This document shows, piece after piece, positions 24,436 to 31,935 of a DNA stretch of 45,471 bases. Within the stretch, counting starts at the first letter, position 1; every line of letters starts with the position of its first letter. The position numbers and the translations under genes were made by a program. The DNA comes from an uncultured Flammeovirgaceae bacterium (GTDB lineage: Bacteria; Bacteroidota; Bacteroidia; Cytophagales; Cyclobacteriaceae), in assembly GCA_937883755.1 (NCBI GenBank), contig CAKZYA010000071.1, forward strand, positions 1 through 45,471, read 5' to 3'. The notes below the pieces were generated by a model. The model was not told the origin of the DNA and did no database searches. It was given only the letters and a program-made list of their open reading frames with translations.

Positions 24436-24687
24436 ATGTTACCCAAGGATTCCCCCCAGTACTCGCGGTGTATGGAGCTACTTCCGTTAGTGTTAGACAG
24501 TCAGGCTTCTACGGAAGATACTGATTTCTTTCATAAGTACGCGGTTAACTGGCCCGAAGTACTAGATTGTTATGAACGAGAAAAAGCCTTTCGTGATGCC
24601 CTGAAAGCCAAGCTCGACCGTTTTGTAGCCCCACAAGATCTTCGTCATATCATTCGCGAGCACGTGAATCCACAAAATATATCATAA
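24436..24687 (+). CDS. Putative anti-sigma factor with a degenerate zinc motif
   Basis: This 83-residue helical protein lies directly after the ECF sigma gene. It has the layout of the small anti-sigma proteins found at this place in other Cytophagales: an N-terminal SPQYSRCMELLPLVLDSQAS helix, a middle helix and a basic C-terminal part (FRDALKAKLDRFVAPQDL). In those proteins the middle carries a zinc site H-x3-C-x2-C. Here only the last cysteine (C45, in DCYE) remains, and the other ligand positions are Asn and Val; C12 and H33 are elsewhere. The protein probably still binds region 2 of the sigma factor but without zinc. The stop codon is immediately followed by the gmk start, so translation is probably coupled. 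Confidence 0.65.
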   Translation: MLPKDSPQYSRCMELLPLVLDSQASTEDTDFFHKYAVNWPEVLDCYEREKAFRDALKAKLDRFVAPQDLRHIIREHVNPQNIS

Positions 24688-25266
24688 ATGCCGCCTTTTC
24701 ACGGCAAAGCCATTATCTTTTCTGCACCTTCTGGGGCAGGAAAGACAACACTGGTTCAACACCTTCTGGCTACTAATCCAAACCTTTCATTTTCAATTTC
24801 GGCGACTACTCGCTCTCCTCGGGGCAACGAGACTCATAAGCAAGACTACTATTTCTTCACTGCTGATGAGTTTCGCCAAAAATTGCAAGAAGATGCTTTT
24901 ATTGAGTGGGAAGAAGTCTACTCAGATCGGTACTACGGTACGCTGAAGTCAGAGATAGAGAGAATCTGGGCGCAACAGAAAAACGTAATTTTTGATGTAG
25001 ACGTGAAGGGTGGAATAAATCTGAAAAATCACTTCGGTGATCGCGCTCTAGCTATTTTTGTGCGCCCTCCCTCTCGTGATAAACTTCAAGAGCGACTTCT
25101 GGCGCGTAATACCGATTCTTCTCAAAGTATTCAGCATCGTCTAGATAAAGCTGAATACGAACTAGAGTTTGAGAAATTTTTTGACGTTACCGTAGTGAAT
25201 GATGACTTGGCAGAAGCCAAGCAACAGGTACAGCAATTATATCGAGCCTTCACCACTTCGCCTTAA
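24688..25266 (+). CDS. gmk: Guanylate kinase
   Basis: Guanylate kinase converts GMP (or dGMP) and ATP to GDP (or dGDP) and ADP, an essential step in nucleotide synthesis. The P-loop is SAPSGAGKTTLVQHL (about 11-25). The GMP-binding part follows with SISATTRSPRGNETHKQDYYF, EWEEVYSDRYYGT and VIFDVDVKGG. The C-terminal helix has YELEFEKFFDVTVVNDDL. Length (192 aa) is typical. It starts at the base after the anti-sigma stop codon and is followed 59 bases later by yicC; yicC and gmk are neighbours in many bacteria. Confidence 0.96.
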   Translation: MPPFHGKAIIFSAPSGAGKTTLVQHLLATNPNLSFSISATTRSPRGNETHKQDYYFFTADEFRQKLQEDAFIEWEEVYSDRYYGTLKSEIERIWAQQKNVIFDVDVKGGINLKNHFGDRALAIFVRPPSRDKLQERLLARNTDSSQSIQHRLDKAEYELEFEKFFDVTVVNDDLAEAKQQVQQLYRAFTTSP

Positions 25267-25325
25267 TTTTGTGTTTCAATAAATTACTGTTCATCTTGCA
25301 GCATTAACCTCGTTAATGTATTGGT

Positions 25326-26201
25326 ATGGTTTTGTCTATGACTGGCTACGGAAAATCTAAAATCTCAAATGAGATAGCCGATGTTACCGCTGAAGTAAAA
25401 ACACTGAATTCCAAGTATCTCGATGCCAGCATCAAGCTGCCCCGAATGCTAAGTAGCTACGAACTAGAGGTACGGACTATGGTATCGGATAAACTGAAGC
25501 GAGGCAAAGTAAATTTGGTAGTAGAGATAGCGGAGAAAAAAGCGGCGATGAGCGGGAATCAGATTAATGAAGATTTACTAAAAACTTATTTCCGAACATA
25601 CCAAAAAGTAGCTATCGAACTAGGTGAAGCTCCCGGTGATTTGTTTCGTTTAGCGGCTCAATCGCCCGATGTCATTCAGTCGGTGAATGCAGAGCAAGTA
25701 GACCCTCAACTTTGGGCATCTGTGCAAACTTGTATTAATGAAGCACTGGATCGGTGTACCTCCTTCCGACAGCAGGAAGGAGAAGCCCTAGAAAAAGACT
25801 TTAAGGGAAGGGTGCAACAGATTGCGACCACTTTGGAGGTAGTGAAGAAAGAAGTTCCCCAGCGCAATACGCATTTGCGGGAGCGTATTCGATCTCAACT
25901 TCAAGAGTTCTCTTTAGAAAATGTAGATGAAAACCGTTTTGAACAGGAAATAATCTACTACCTGGAGAAGCTGGATATTAACGAAGAACTCGTGCGCCTT
26001 GCCAACCACTTATCATTTTTTGAGAAAGTACTAGCCGAACCTCAGGTGTCAGGAAAAAAGTTGGGTTTTGTTAGCCAAGAGATTGGGCGAGAGATTAATA
26101 CCATCGGAGCTAAAGCCAACAATGCAACTATTCAGCATCTGGTAGTAGCCATGAAAGAAGAGCTGGAAAAGATTAAGGAGCAAGTGCTCAATGTGATTTA
26201 A
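25326..26201 (+). CDS. yicC: YicC-family endoribonuclease
   Basis: This 291-residue protein is of the YicC family, recently shown in E. coli to be an endoribonuclease affecting small-RNA turnover. The N-terminal signature MVLSMTGYGKS, KTLNSKYLDASIKLPRML and the C-terminal signature GKKLGFVSQEIGREINTIGAKANNATIQHLVVAMKEELEKIKEQVLN are both intact. The C-terminal part carries the conserved Glu and Arg residues of the DUF1732 domain. The usual family start MxxSMTG fixes the ATG at 25326. It ends convergently to the oxidoreductase gene, with a 23-bp palindrome in the gap. Confidence 0.93.
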   Translation: MVLSMTGYGKSKISNEIADVTAEVKTLNSKYLDASIKLPRMLSSYELEVRTMVSDKLKRGKVNLVVEIAEKKAAMSGNQINEDLLKTYFRTYQKVAIELGEAPGDLFRLAAQSPDVIQSVNAEQVDPQLWASVQTCINEALDRCTSFRQQEGEALEKDFKGRVQQIATTLEVVKKEVPQRNTHLRERIRSQLQEFSLENVDENRFEQEIIYYLEKLDINEELVRLANHLSFFEKVLAEPQVSGKKLGFVSQEIGREINTIGAKANNATIQHLVVAMKEELEKIKEQVLNVI

Positions 26202-26226
26202 GCACTTGTTAGTTATTTGGTCTCCT

Positions 26227-26249
26227 GCTGCGCGTTTTAAACGCATAGC
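26227..26249. terminator. Palindrome between convergent yicC and oxidoreductase genes
   Basis: Bases 26227-26237 pair with 26239-26249 (9 Watson-Crick pairs, one G-U, one mismatch). Opening the central TTTTAAA gives a short stem with a 7-base loop. A loose T-rich stretch (TATTTTCC) follows on the plus strand. A two-way terminator is the likely role. Confidence 0.45.
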
Positions 26250-26263
26250 CTGAGTCTATTTTC

Positions 26264-27589
26264 CTAGAATTCGCGATACACACTGTCAAGATACTGATTG
26301 GCTTCTTCCTCAGCGAACTTAGCCGACTTGGTATCCCAATGCAAGGTTTGATTAGGGAAACGTCCGGCAATCACTCCTAGCAAGATAGTTTCCGTCAATC
26401 GGGCGGCATAAGAAAACGGAGCACTAGTCTCAGCCTTTCCTAAACAAGCATCTACAAACTGGTGATAGTGCTTTTTGCCCTCGCTCTCGTAATCACGAAC
26501 CGGATCGCCTAAATTATATGGGGCAACATCTACATCTTGATATTCTCCATCTACAATTAGCCGGGGTAGCATCTGGAAATGAGGTAGGTACAACCTTCCT
26601 TTTTCACCGATGAACATAGCCCCTTGGTCATGGAGTACTTCGCCACCAGGTAACATCAGGTCTTCGCGCTGTTGGTCGGCACCTGCACCATCATACCAAA
26701 CCCACTTCAGCGTGTCAGCAGTATACTTAGTACCAGGAAATTCGTAAGTAACCATATTTTTCTCAGGGTAGCCAAACCCATTGGGTTTTCGGCAATTGTT
26801 GGTGATGGTTCTAGGCACATCCAGAGCCAGAGCGTTGTAAGGGGTATCAAAAATATGTACTCCCATATCGCCCAAGGTGCCGCAGCCATAATCAACCAGC
26901 TTGCGCCAGTTTCCTGGATGATACACTCCTTCTTTGTAGGGTCGTTCTGCTGAAGTTCCTAACCAAAGGTTCCAATCTAGAGTATCCGGTACTGTGTCTT
27001 TTCCCTGGGGAATGGGCCCATCGTATCCCCAGTTTTTAGGCGACCAAGCCCGAACTGTATGTACTTTCCCCACAATGCCTGCTTGAATCATGAGCGTGGC
27101 CAGCTTGTAATCATAGAACGAATGAACCTGAATACCCATCTGGGTAACCAGATTCTTCTCCGCGGCCAGTTTCCTCATTGCACGAGCCTCAGTAACATGG
27201 TGCGTCAAGGGTTTTTGGCAGTAGACAGGTTTATCCATTTGCATAGCCATCATGGAGGCTGGGGCGTGGGTATGATCAGGGGTTGATACAATGACTGCAT
27301 CTATTTTTTTGCCCATTTCCTCGAGAAGCACCCGGTAGTCAGAGTAGGTTTTTGCTTCAGGGTGAAGCTTCTGAGCCGCAGCCAGATTATTAGCATCTAC
27401 ATCGCATAAGGCAACTACATCGACCAGTTCATGAGAAGAAATCGCCTTGAGGTCTTCACCTCCCATATTACCTACTCCTATGTGAGCAGTACGTAGCCGT
27501 TTTTCTTTGGAAAAAGACCAAGCCCCCGAAGGGAGTAGAGCTATTGACGATAAGGTTGCTGCGCTTTTTAAAAATTCTCTCTTATTCAT
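26264..27589 (-). CDS. Exported Gfo/Idh/MocA-family oxidoreductase
   Basis: This NAD(P)-dependent dehydrogenase is of the glucose-fructose oxidoreductase family. I chose the ATG at 27589 because it begins a twin-arginine-like leader (NKREFLKSAATLSSIALLPSGAWSF), while the longer frame needs a TTG. The Rossmann loop is AHIGVGNMGGED, then VVALCDVD. The substrate side has STPDHTHAPASMMAMQMDKPVYCQKPLTHHV, where the QKP lysine is the usual catalytic residue. Periplasmic members in Bacteroidota oxidise or reduce sugar C3 or glycosidic units. Its 5' end lies 15 bases after the DUF1080 lipoprotein gene; the two are an operon consistent with 3-keto-glycoside metabolism. Confidence 0.92.
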   Translation of the reverse strand: MNKREFLKSAATLSSIALLPSGAWSFSKEKRLRTAHIGVGNMGGEDLKAISSHELVDVVALCDVDANNLAAAQKLHPEAKTYSDYRVLLEEMGKKIDAVIVSTPDHTHAPASMMAMQMDKPVYCQKPLTHHVTEARAMRKLAAEKNLVTQMGIQVHSFYDYKLATLMIQAGIVGKVHTVRAWSPKNWGYDGPIPQGKDTVPDTLDWNLWLGTSAERPYKEGVYHPGNWRKLVDYGCGTLGDMGVHIFDTPYNALALDVPRTITNNCRKPNGFGYPEKNMVTYEFPGTKYTADTLKWVWYDGAGADQQREDLMLPGGEVLHDQGAMFIGEKGRLYLPHFQMLPRLIVDGEYQDVDVAPYNLGDPVRDYESEGKKHYHQFVDACLGKAETSAPFSYAARLTETILLGVIAGRFPNQTLHWDTKSAKFAEEEANQYLDSVYREF

Positions 27590-27604
27590 TTTGCTAGGTT
27601 TCAA

Positions 27605-28396
27605 TTAGAGCTTTTTGATTTTGATATTTCTGAACCAGATGGGGCTAGAGTGGTCTTGCAAGCCAATATATCCAGTTTTAAATTTTCCGTAGTTCGGACT
27701 GTTTTTCCATTTATCCGAATTCTTCTTCTCCTCCCAGGCTTCGTCCCAGGGAACGAAAGAGAGTAGCTTTTTACCGTTCAACCAGTGTTCTACCTTTTCC
27801 GGGGTGAAAATGATCCTGGAAGAGTTCCATTCGCCAGTGGGGTTTAGTACCTTATCAACCGTGTCGGCTGGGTGCATAGCGTAGTCTGATCCCGTTCGTT
27901 GTAAAGGCTTAAGCTCTTCGGGTTTTTCAGTGTAGCCTAAGCTCAAGTTATAGGTCGTCAGATCGTGTATTTTGGCGTAGTTTTCATCATCGATAAGTTG
28001 GTACTCAGGAGCTACTTCGGGAGGACTGTCGTAACCTTCTTTCAGGTGATAAAAGATTCCACTGTTTCCACCTTCGGGCAGTTTCCACTCCAGGTAAAGT
28101 TCGAAATTATCAAATTCTTCGGCACCGTAGATAATGTCTTTTCCACCTTCGTAATCTTGTTCCAGACCTAATTCTGTATCGAAGGTGAGTTCACCGTTTT
28201 TGGCAACCCAACCGGGTGGAAGAGAATCGCCATTGTAAGCACGCCACCCCTCGGTGCTGGTACCATCAAAGAGGTAGATCCATTCGTCAGTAGTAGTTTC
28301 GGTTTCGTTGGTGGCTTCATTTTCTTCGGTCTTATTTTCGGTTGTGCACGCCGAGAGGATAAGTGCTGGTACTACAATTGAAATTAAGTTTCTCAT
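27605..28396 (-). CDS. DUF1080 (3-keto-disaccharide hydrolase) lipoprotein
   Basis: This 263-residue lipoprotein (leader VVPALILSAC, Cys17) has a Thr/Glu-rich linker of about 20 residues and then a DUF1080 domain, a concanavalin-like beta-sandwich. The visible family motifs are EWIYLFDGTSTEGWRAYNG (about 38-56), FDNFELYLEWKLPEGGNSGIFYHLKEG, NPTGEWNSSRIIFTPEKVEHWLNGKKLL and GYIGLQDHSSPIWFRNIKIKKL at the end. The domain is now linked to hydrolysis of 3-keto-disaccharides and related glucosides. It is the first gene of an operon with the exported Gfo/Idh oxidoreductase, whose kind of reaction could make or reduce the 3-keto group. Confidence 0.9.
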   Translation of the reverse strand: MRNLISIVVPALILSACTTENKTEENEATNETETTTDEWIYLFDGTSTEGWRAYNGDSLPPGWVAKNGELTFDTELGLEQDYEGGKDIIYGAEEFDNFELYLEWKLPEGGNSGIFYHLKEGYDSPPEVAPEYQLIDDENYAKIHDLTTYNLSLGYTEKPEELKPLQRTGSDYAMHPADTVDKVLNPTGEWNSSRIIFTPEKVEHWLNGKKLLSFVPWDEAWEEKKNSDKWKNSPNYGKFKTGYIGLQDHSSPIWFRNIKIKKL

Positions 28397-28752
28397 TTTA
28401 ACGATATGTAGTTTGCTGTATTGATGTAAGAGTCTATGCAGTTCTCAGAAAGCCTAAAAGATCATCGGAACTAACAATAATTACAAATCTTAGCGTATAT
28501 TCAAAAGTATTTTCCGGTATTCTTTTAATCATACAAGACTTTATCTTCATTTAGCCTGAAGCATTTTAATCAATTGAAAATAAAGGTTTCAATGGGGCAG
28601 TGAGACTGAGGTAGTTTACCTTGCCATACCTCGGCAATGAATATTTGGGGCGAATGCAGCTGACTAGCTACGGCTAAAAAGTTAGATAGTCACAATGAGA
28701 ACTTTTAATGGTTCGTTTTGGTAGTAAAAGTACGGATCGTTGATCTTTGACA
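28397..28752. other. Intergenic region between divergent DUF1080 and DUF4296 genes
   Basis: No gene is supported. The gap should hold both divergent promoters, but no TAnnTTTG with a partner TTG is convincing. It contains two weak inverted repeats: GAGGTA/TACCTC (28608-28632), and ACTTTTA/TAAAAGT close to the DUF4296 start. Confidence 0.5.
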
Positions 28753-29130
28753 ATGCGTTATCAATATATTATCATATTTTTGGGTGTGTTACTAGGAGCG
28801 TGTGAACGTTCTCAAGAGCTTACTATCCCTTCGGGTGATTTGCTAGATAAGTCAAAAATGGCATCGATACTTATCGATCTACATTTGGCTGAAGCTAAGA
28901 TGAGCTACATTGGGGCTAAACAAGCTGATTCCACCGAAATTATTTATCGAAATTATGAATATGCCATCTTTAAAGAGCATGGTGTAACCGACTCGGTTTA
29001 CTTCCGGAGCTACGAGTACTATCTGGAGCATATGGGAGAAATGGAGCAAATTTATACTGCTGTGGTTGATAGCCTCAGTGTAATGAATAGTGCAGAAAAA
29101 GCGAAAGACTTAGGTATCGCCAATCGCTAG
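28753..29130 (+). CDS. DUF4296 family lipoprotein
   Basis: This 125-residue lipoprotein (leader IIIFLGVLLGAC, Cys17) is of the DUF4296 family, found only in Bacteroidota. The domain begins PSGDLLDKSKMASILIDLHLAEAKMSYIG and continues with a helix and EHGVTDSVYFRSYEYYLEHMGEMEQIYTAVVDSL, all helical. I chose the ATG at 28753; a TTG two codons earlier is less likely. Function is unknown. It lies 349 bases upstream of the mre operon on the same strand, but the long gap argues against one transcript. Confidence 0.85.
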   Translation: MRYQYIIIFLGVLLGACERSQELTIPSGDLLDKSKMASILIDLHLAEAKMSYIGAKQADSTEIIYRNYEYAIFKEHGVTDSVYFRSYEYYLEHMGEMEQIYTAVVDSLSVMNSAEKAKDLGIANR

Positions 29131-29479
29131 CGTTTTTATTTCATCTTCATCAGTTAGAAGTAAGTTACTACTGGGAAAGCTACTTTTTCTCGGTTTACAC
29201 TACTCTGGTAAGTTCTTACGAATAGAAAAACAAACAGTGCTGACGAAGAAATCAGATCGCTATCCTATTAATAGTTAAATTTTCGATCTAATTTTGCGCG
29301 GAATTACCCAAATAAAGGGTAGAAGATTCCAGCTATAAACAGTTTCGTAAAGAAACCCTAATTTTCTTACCTATTGCAAAGGGTAACAAAATAACGATTT
29401 GAAATGGGCGGGTCTTACACGAAATTTGTATAACTTAAAAAGAATATAAATACCACTCAAACCACATTAGTAATCACTT
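29131..29479 (+). promoter_or_regulatory. Upstream region of the mreB operon
   Basis: This 349-base gap holds no supported gene. TAATTTTG at 29289-29296 matches the -7 consensus and would give a leader of about 180 bases; no -33 TTG stands at the right distance. A second possible site (GAAATTTG, near 29430) lacks the TA. The long AT-rich leader suggests regulation of the elongation operon at the RNA level. Confidence 0.4.
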
Positions 29480-30505
29480 ATGGGATTGTTCGACTTCTTT
29501 TCCAGCGATATAGCCATTGATTTGGGAACGGCAAATACGCTGATTATTAATAAAGAAAAAATTGTTGTAGACGAGCCATCCATCATCGCGATTGACCGTA
29601 CCTCTAACAAAGTGTTAGCCATTGGTCGGCAAGCGATGCAGATGCACGAGAAGACACACGAAAATATAAAAACCATTCGCCCTCTTAAAGATGGGGTAAT
29701 TGCTGATTTCCACGCAGCTGAACATATGATTCGCGGTATGATCAAGATGATTGACACTGGGAATCGTTATCTGCCTTCCTCTCATCGGATGATCATCTGT
29801 ATTCCTTCTGGTATTACTGAAGTGGAAAAGCGAGCGGTACGCGATTCAGCTGAACATGCTGGCGCCAAAGAGGTGTACATGGTGCATGAACCCATTGCTG
29901 CTGCTATCGGAATTGGTATTGATATTGACCAGCCCGTAGGTTCTATGGTAGTAGACATTGGGGGTGGAACAACAGAAATTGCAGTAATTGCCCTCTCCGG
30001 TATCGTCTGCGACCAGTCAATTCGTGTAGCGGGTGATACCTTTAACAAAGACATCCTCGATTATATGCGCCGACAGCACAATTTGCTGATCGGTGAGCGT
30101 TCGGCTGAAAAAGTAAAGCTGGAAGTTGGTTCCGCGTTAACGGAATTGGATGAAGAACCGGATGATTACGAAATTCGCGGACGCGATCTGATGACGGGTA
30201 TTCCGAAAGTAATCAAAGTTTCTTACTCAGAAATAGCGTACGCACTGGACAAATCAATCTCTAAGATTGAGGAGGCAGTGTTGAAGGCATTAGAGATTTC
30301 TCCACCCGAGCTTTCGGCAGATATTTACGACAATGGTATCCATCTGACAGGTGGCGGAGCTTTGCTAAGGGGCTTAGACAAGCGGTTAGCTCTGAAGACT
30401 AAATTGCCCGTACACGTGGCTGACGACCCACTACGAGCGGTGGTTCGGGGAACTGGAGTGGCGTTAAAAAAGTTTGACTTGTTTAAGTCGGTGTTGATGA
30501 CGTAA
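29480..30505 (+). CDS. mreB: Rod shape-determining protein MreB
   Basis: MreB is a bacterial actin that forms membrane-associated filaments and guides the elongasome. The first residues (MGLFDFFSSD) form the amphipathic membrane-binding helix. Nucleotide-binding motifs follow: AIDLGTANTLI (about 11-21), DGVIADFHAAEHMIRGMI, VDIGGGTTEIAVIALSG (about 159-175) and HLTGGGALLRGLDKRL near the end. Length (341 aa) is normal. It heads the mreB-mreC-mreD-mrdA-rodA cluster; the mreC start lies one base after its stop. Confidence 0.98.
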   Translation: MGLFDFFSSDIAIDLGTANTLIINKEKIVVDEPSIIAIDRTSNKVLAIGRQAMQMHEKTHENIKTIRPLKDGVIADFHAAEHMIRGMIKMIDTGNRYLPSSHRMIICIPSGITEVEKRAVRDSAEHAGAKEVYMVHEPIAAAIGIGIDIDQPVGSMVVDIGGGTTEIAVIALSGIVCDQSIRVAGDTFNKDILDYMRRQHNLLIGERSAEKVKLEVGSALTELDEEPDDYEIRGRDLMTGIPKVIKVSYSEIAYALDKSISKIEEAVLKALEISPPELSADIYDNGIHLTGGGALLRGLDKRLALKTKLPVHVADDPLRAVVRGTGVALKKFDLFKSVLMT

Positions 30506-30506
30506 G

Positions 30507-31418
30507 ATGTATAATCTACTCTCGTTTCTTCTAAAATATCGTACCACCCTTTTATTTGTAGCCCTAGAGGGGCTAAGTGGCTTTTTTATTGTCAATAATA
30601 ACACTTACCACCAAGCAGCCGTCATCAACTCCTCTAATAAGATGGTAGCTTCCGTAATGGATTTCTCGAATACCGCATCCGAGTATTTGAATCTTCAGGA
30701 GGCTAATGATCAGCTTGCCCAGGAAAATGCCCAGCTTCGGGCAGTTCTCTCTAGTCAGCCTAATAATTCACTGAGTGATATTTTCAATCCAATTATTGAA
30801 GACTCTATAGCATTACAAGCCTTATCACAAGACTCCCTGGTTATATTGCCTAATGTTCGCAGCCGCACCGATAGCTTACGCTTTCAGCAGTATGCCTACA
30901 TTCCAGCGAAAGTCGTGGATAATACCGTTAAGAATTTCAAAAACCACGTTACCATTAATAAAGGAAGAGCCGATGGTATTGAACCAAACATGGGAGTTAT
31001 TAGTCCTAACGGTGTGGTTGGTAAAGTAAAAGATGTGTCGGAGCACTATGCGCTGATTACTTCTATCTTGCATACCAACATGAATGTGTCCTCTTTGGTA
31101 AAACGCTCTAATACGCTAGGTTCCATTGAATGGAATGGAACCGATCCTACTCAGGCTAGTTTAAGGTACATTCCCATTCATATCAATGTAATTACGGGTG
31201 ATACAGTGGTTACCTCAGGTTACAGCGGTATCTATCCGCCCGAGATTTTAATAGGTACTGTGAAAGAAGTGCGTCCGGAAGAGGATGCTGCTTTTTACGA
31301 TATAGATGTAGACCTGTCTAATAATTTTTATCAGTTGTCCTACGTGTACGTAGTAAAAAATAAACTCAAGCAGGAAAAAGACTCATTGTTGCATCAAACC
31401 TTTGTTGGGAATGAATAG
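30507..31418 (+). CDS. mreC: Rod shape-determining protein MreC
   Basis: MreC is a bitopic inner-membrane protein that links MreB filaments to periplasmic wall synthases. One membrane segment near the N-terminus (about 11-30: YRTTLLFVALEGLSGFFIV) is followed by a coiled coil (about 60-85: LQEANDQLAQENAQLRAVL). The beta-barrel domain covers about 130-290, with VTINKGRADGIEPNMGVISPNGVVGKV and VVTSGYSGIYPPEILIGTV as family signatures. Length is usual. Its end overlaps the mreD start. Confidence 0.95.
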   Translation: MYNLLSFLLKYRTTLLFVALEGLSGFFIVNNNTYHQAAVINSSNKMVASVMDFSNTASEYLNLQEANDQLAQENAQLRAVLSSQPNNSLSDIFNPIIEDSIALQALSQDSLVILPNVRSRTDSLRFQQYAYIPAKVVDNTVKNFKNHVTINKGRADGIEPNMGVISPNGVVGKVKDVSEHYALITSILHTNMNVSSLVKRSNTLGSIEWNGTDPTQASLRYIPIHINVITGDTVVTSGYSGIYPPEILIGTVKEVRPEEDAAFYDIDVDLSNNFYQLSYVYVVKNKLKQEKDSLLHQTFVGNE

Positions 31419-31935
31419 GCATCTGCTCCCTCAAGCCCTTAACTTTGTTATCTTTTTTATCATCCAGATTCTTGTAGTGAGAAAGCTGGTTTTATTCGAT
31501 GTGGCTTTTTGCTATGTCTACCTGGCATTTCTGCTATTATTACCTATTGAGCTAAGCGTGATGACTGCTATGCTGCTAGGGTTTATTACCGGTTTGTTTG
31601 TGGATATTTTCTATAACACCTTTGGAATTCATGCGGCGGCTTGCGTGTTCATTATGTATATTCGCAAACTGTGGATTGACTTTCTGACTCCTCGTGGTGG
31701 CTACGATATAGGGAGTATTCCCTCACCCCGCTCGCAAGGGTTACAGTGGTTCTTAACCTACGCTTTTCCTTTATTACTGATACACCACATCTTGATCTTT
31801 TTCATTGAGATTGGTGGGTTTCAGTTATTTAGCTACACTGTCCTGAAAGCAATAGCCAGTACTGGGTTCTCACTGATAATGATACTCGTAATTCAATACA
31901 TCATATACTCTTCTTCGCGTAGAAACGTACTATGA
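31411..31935 (+). CDS. mreD: Rod shape-determining protein MreD
   Basis: MreD is the small multi-pass membrane partner of MreC. About five hydrophobic segments are visible, with family landmarks VRKLVLFDVAFCYVYLAFLLLLP and LGFITGLFVDIFYNTFGIHAAACVFIMYIR. I chose the ATG at 31411, which overlaps the mreC end, over the upstream TTG codons. Its stop overlaps the mrdA start in ATGA. Position between mreC and mrdA confirms the call, since MreD sequences are poorly conserved. Confidence 0.92.
   Translation: MNRHLLPQALNFVIFFIIQILVVRKLVLFDVAFCYVYLAFLLLLPIELSVMTAMLLGFITGLFVDIFYNTFGIHAAACVFIMYIRKLWIDFLTPRGGYDIGSIPSPRSQGLQWFLTYAFPLLLIHHILIFFIEIGGFQLFSYTVLKAIASTGFSLIMILVIQYIIYSSSRRNVL

Noticed and set aside
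27590-27604. Longer start for the Gfo/Idh gene at a TTG
   Set aside because: It would begin immediately at the end of the upstream gene. The ATG at 27589 begins a clean twin-arginine-type leader.
28742-28749. GATCTTTG as a -7 element of the DUF4296 gene
   Set aside because: It lacks the TA and would place transcription start on the ATG, giving a leaderless message with no other support.
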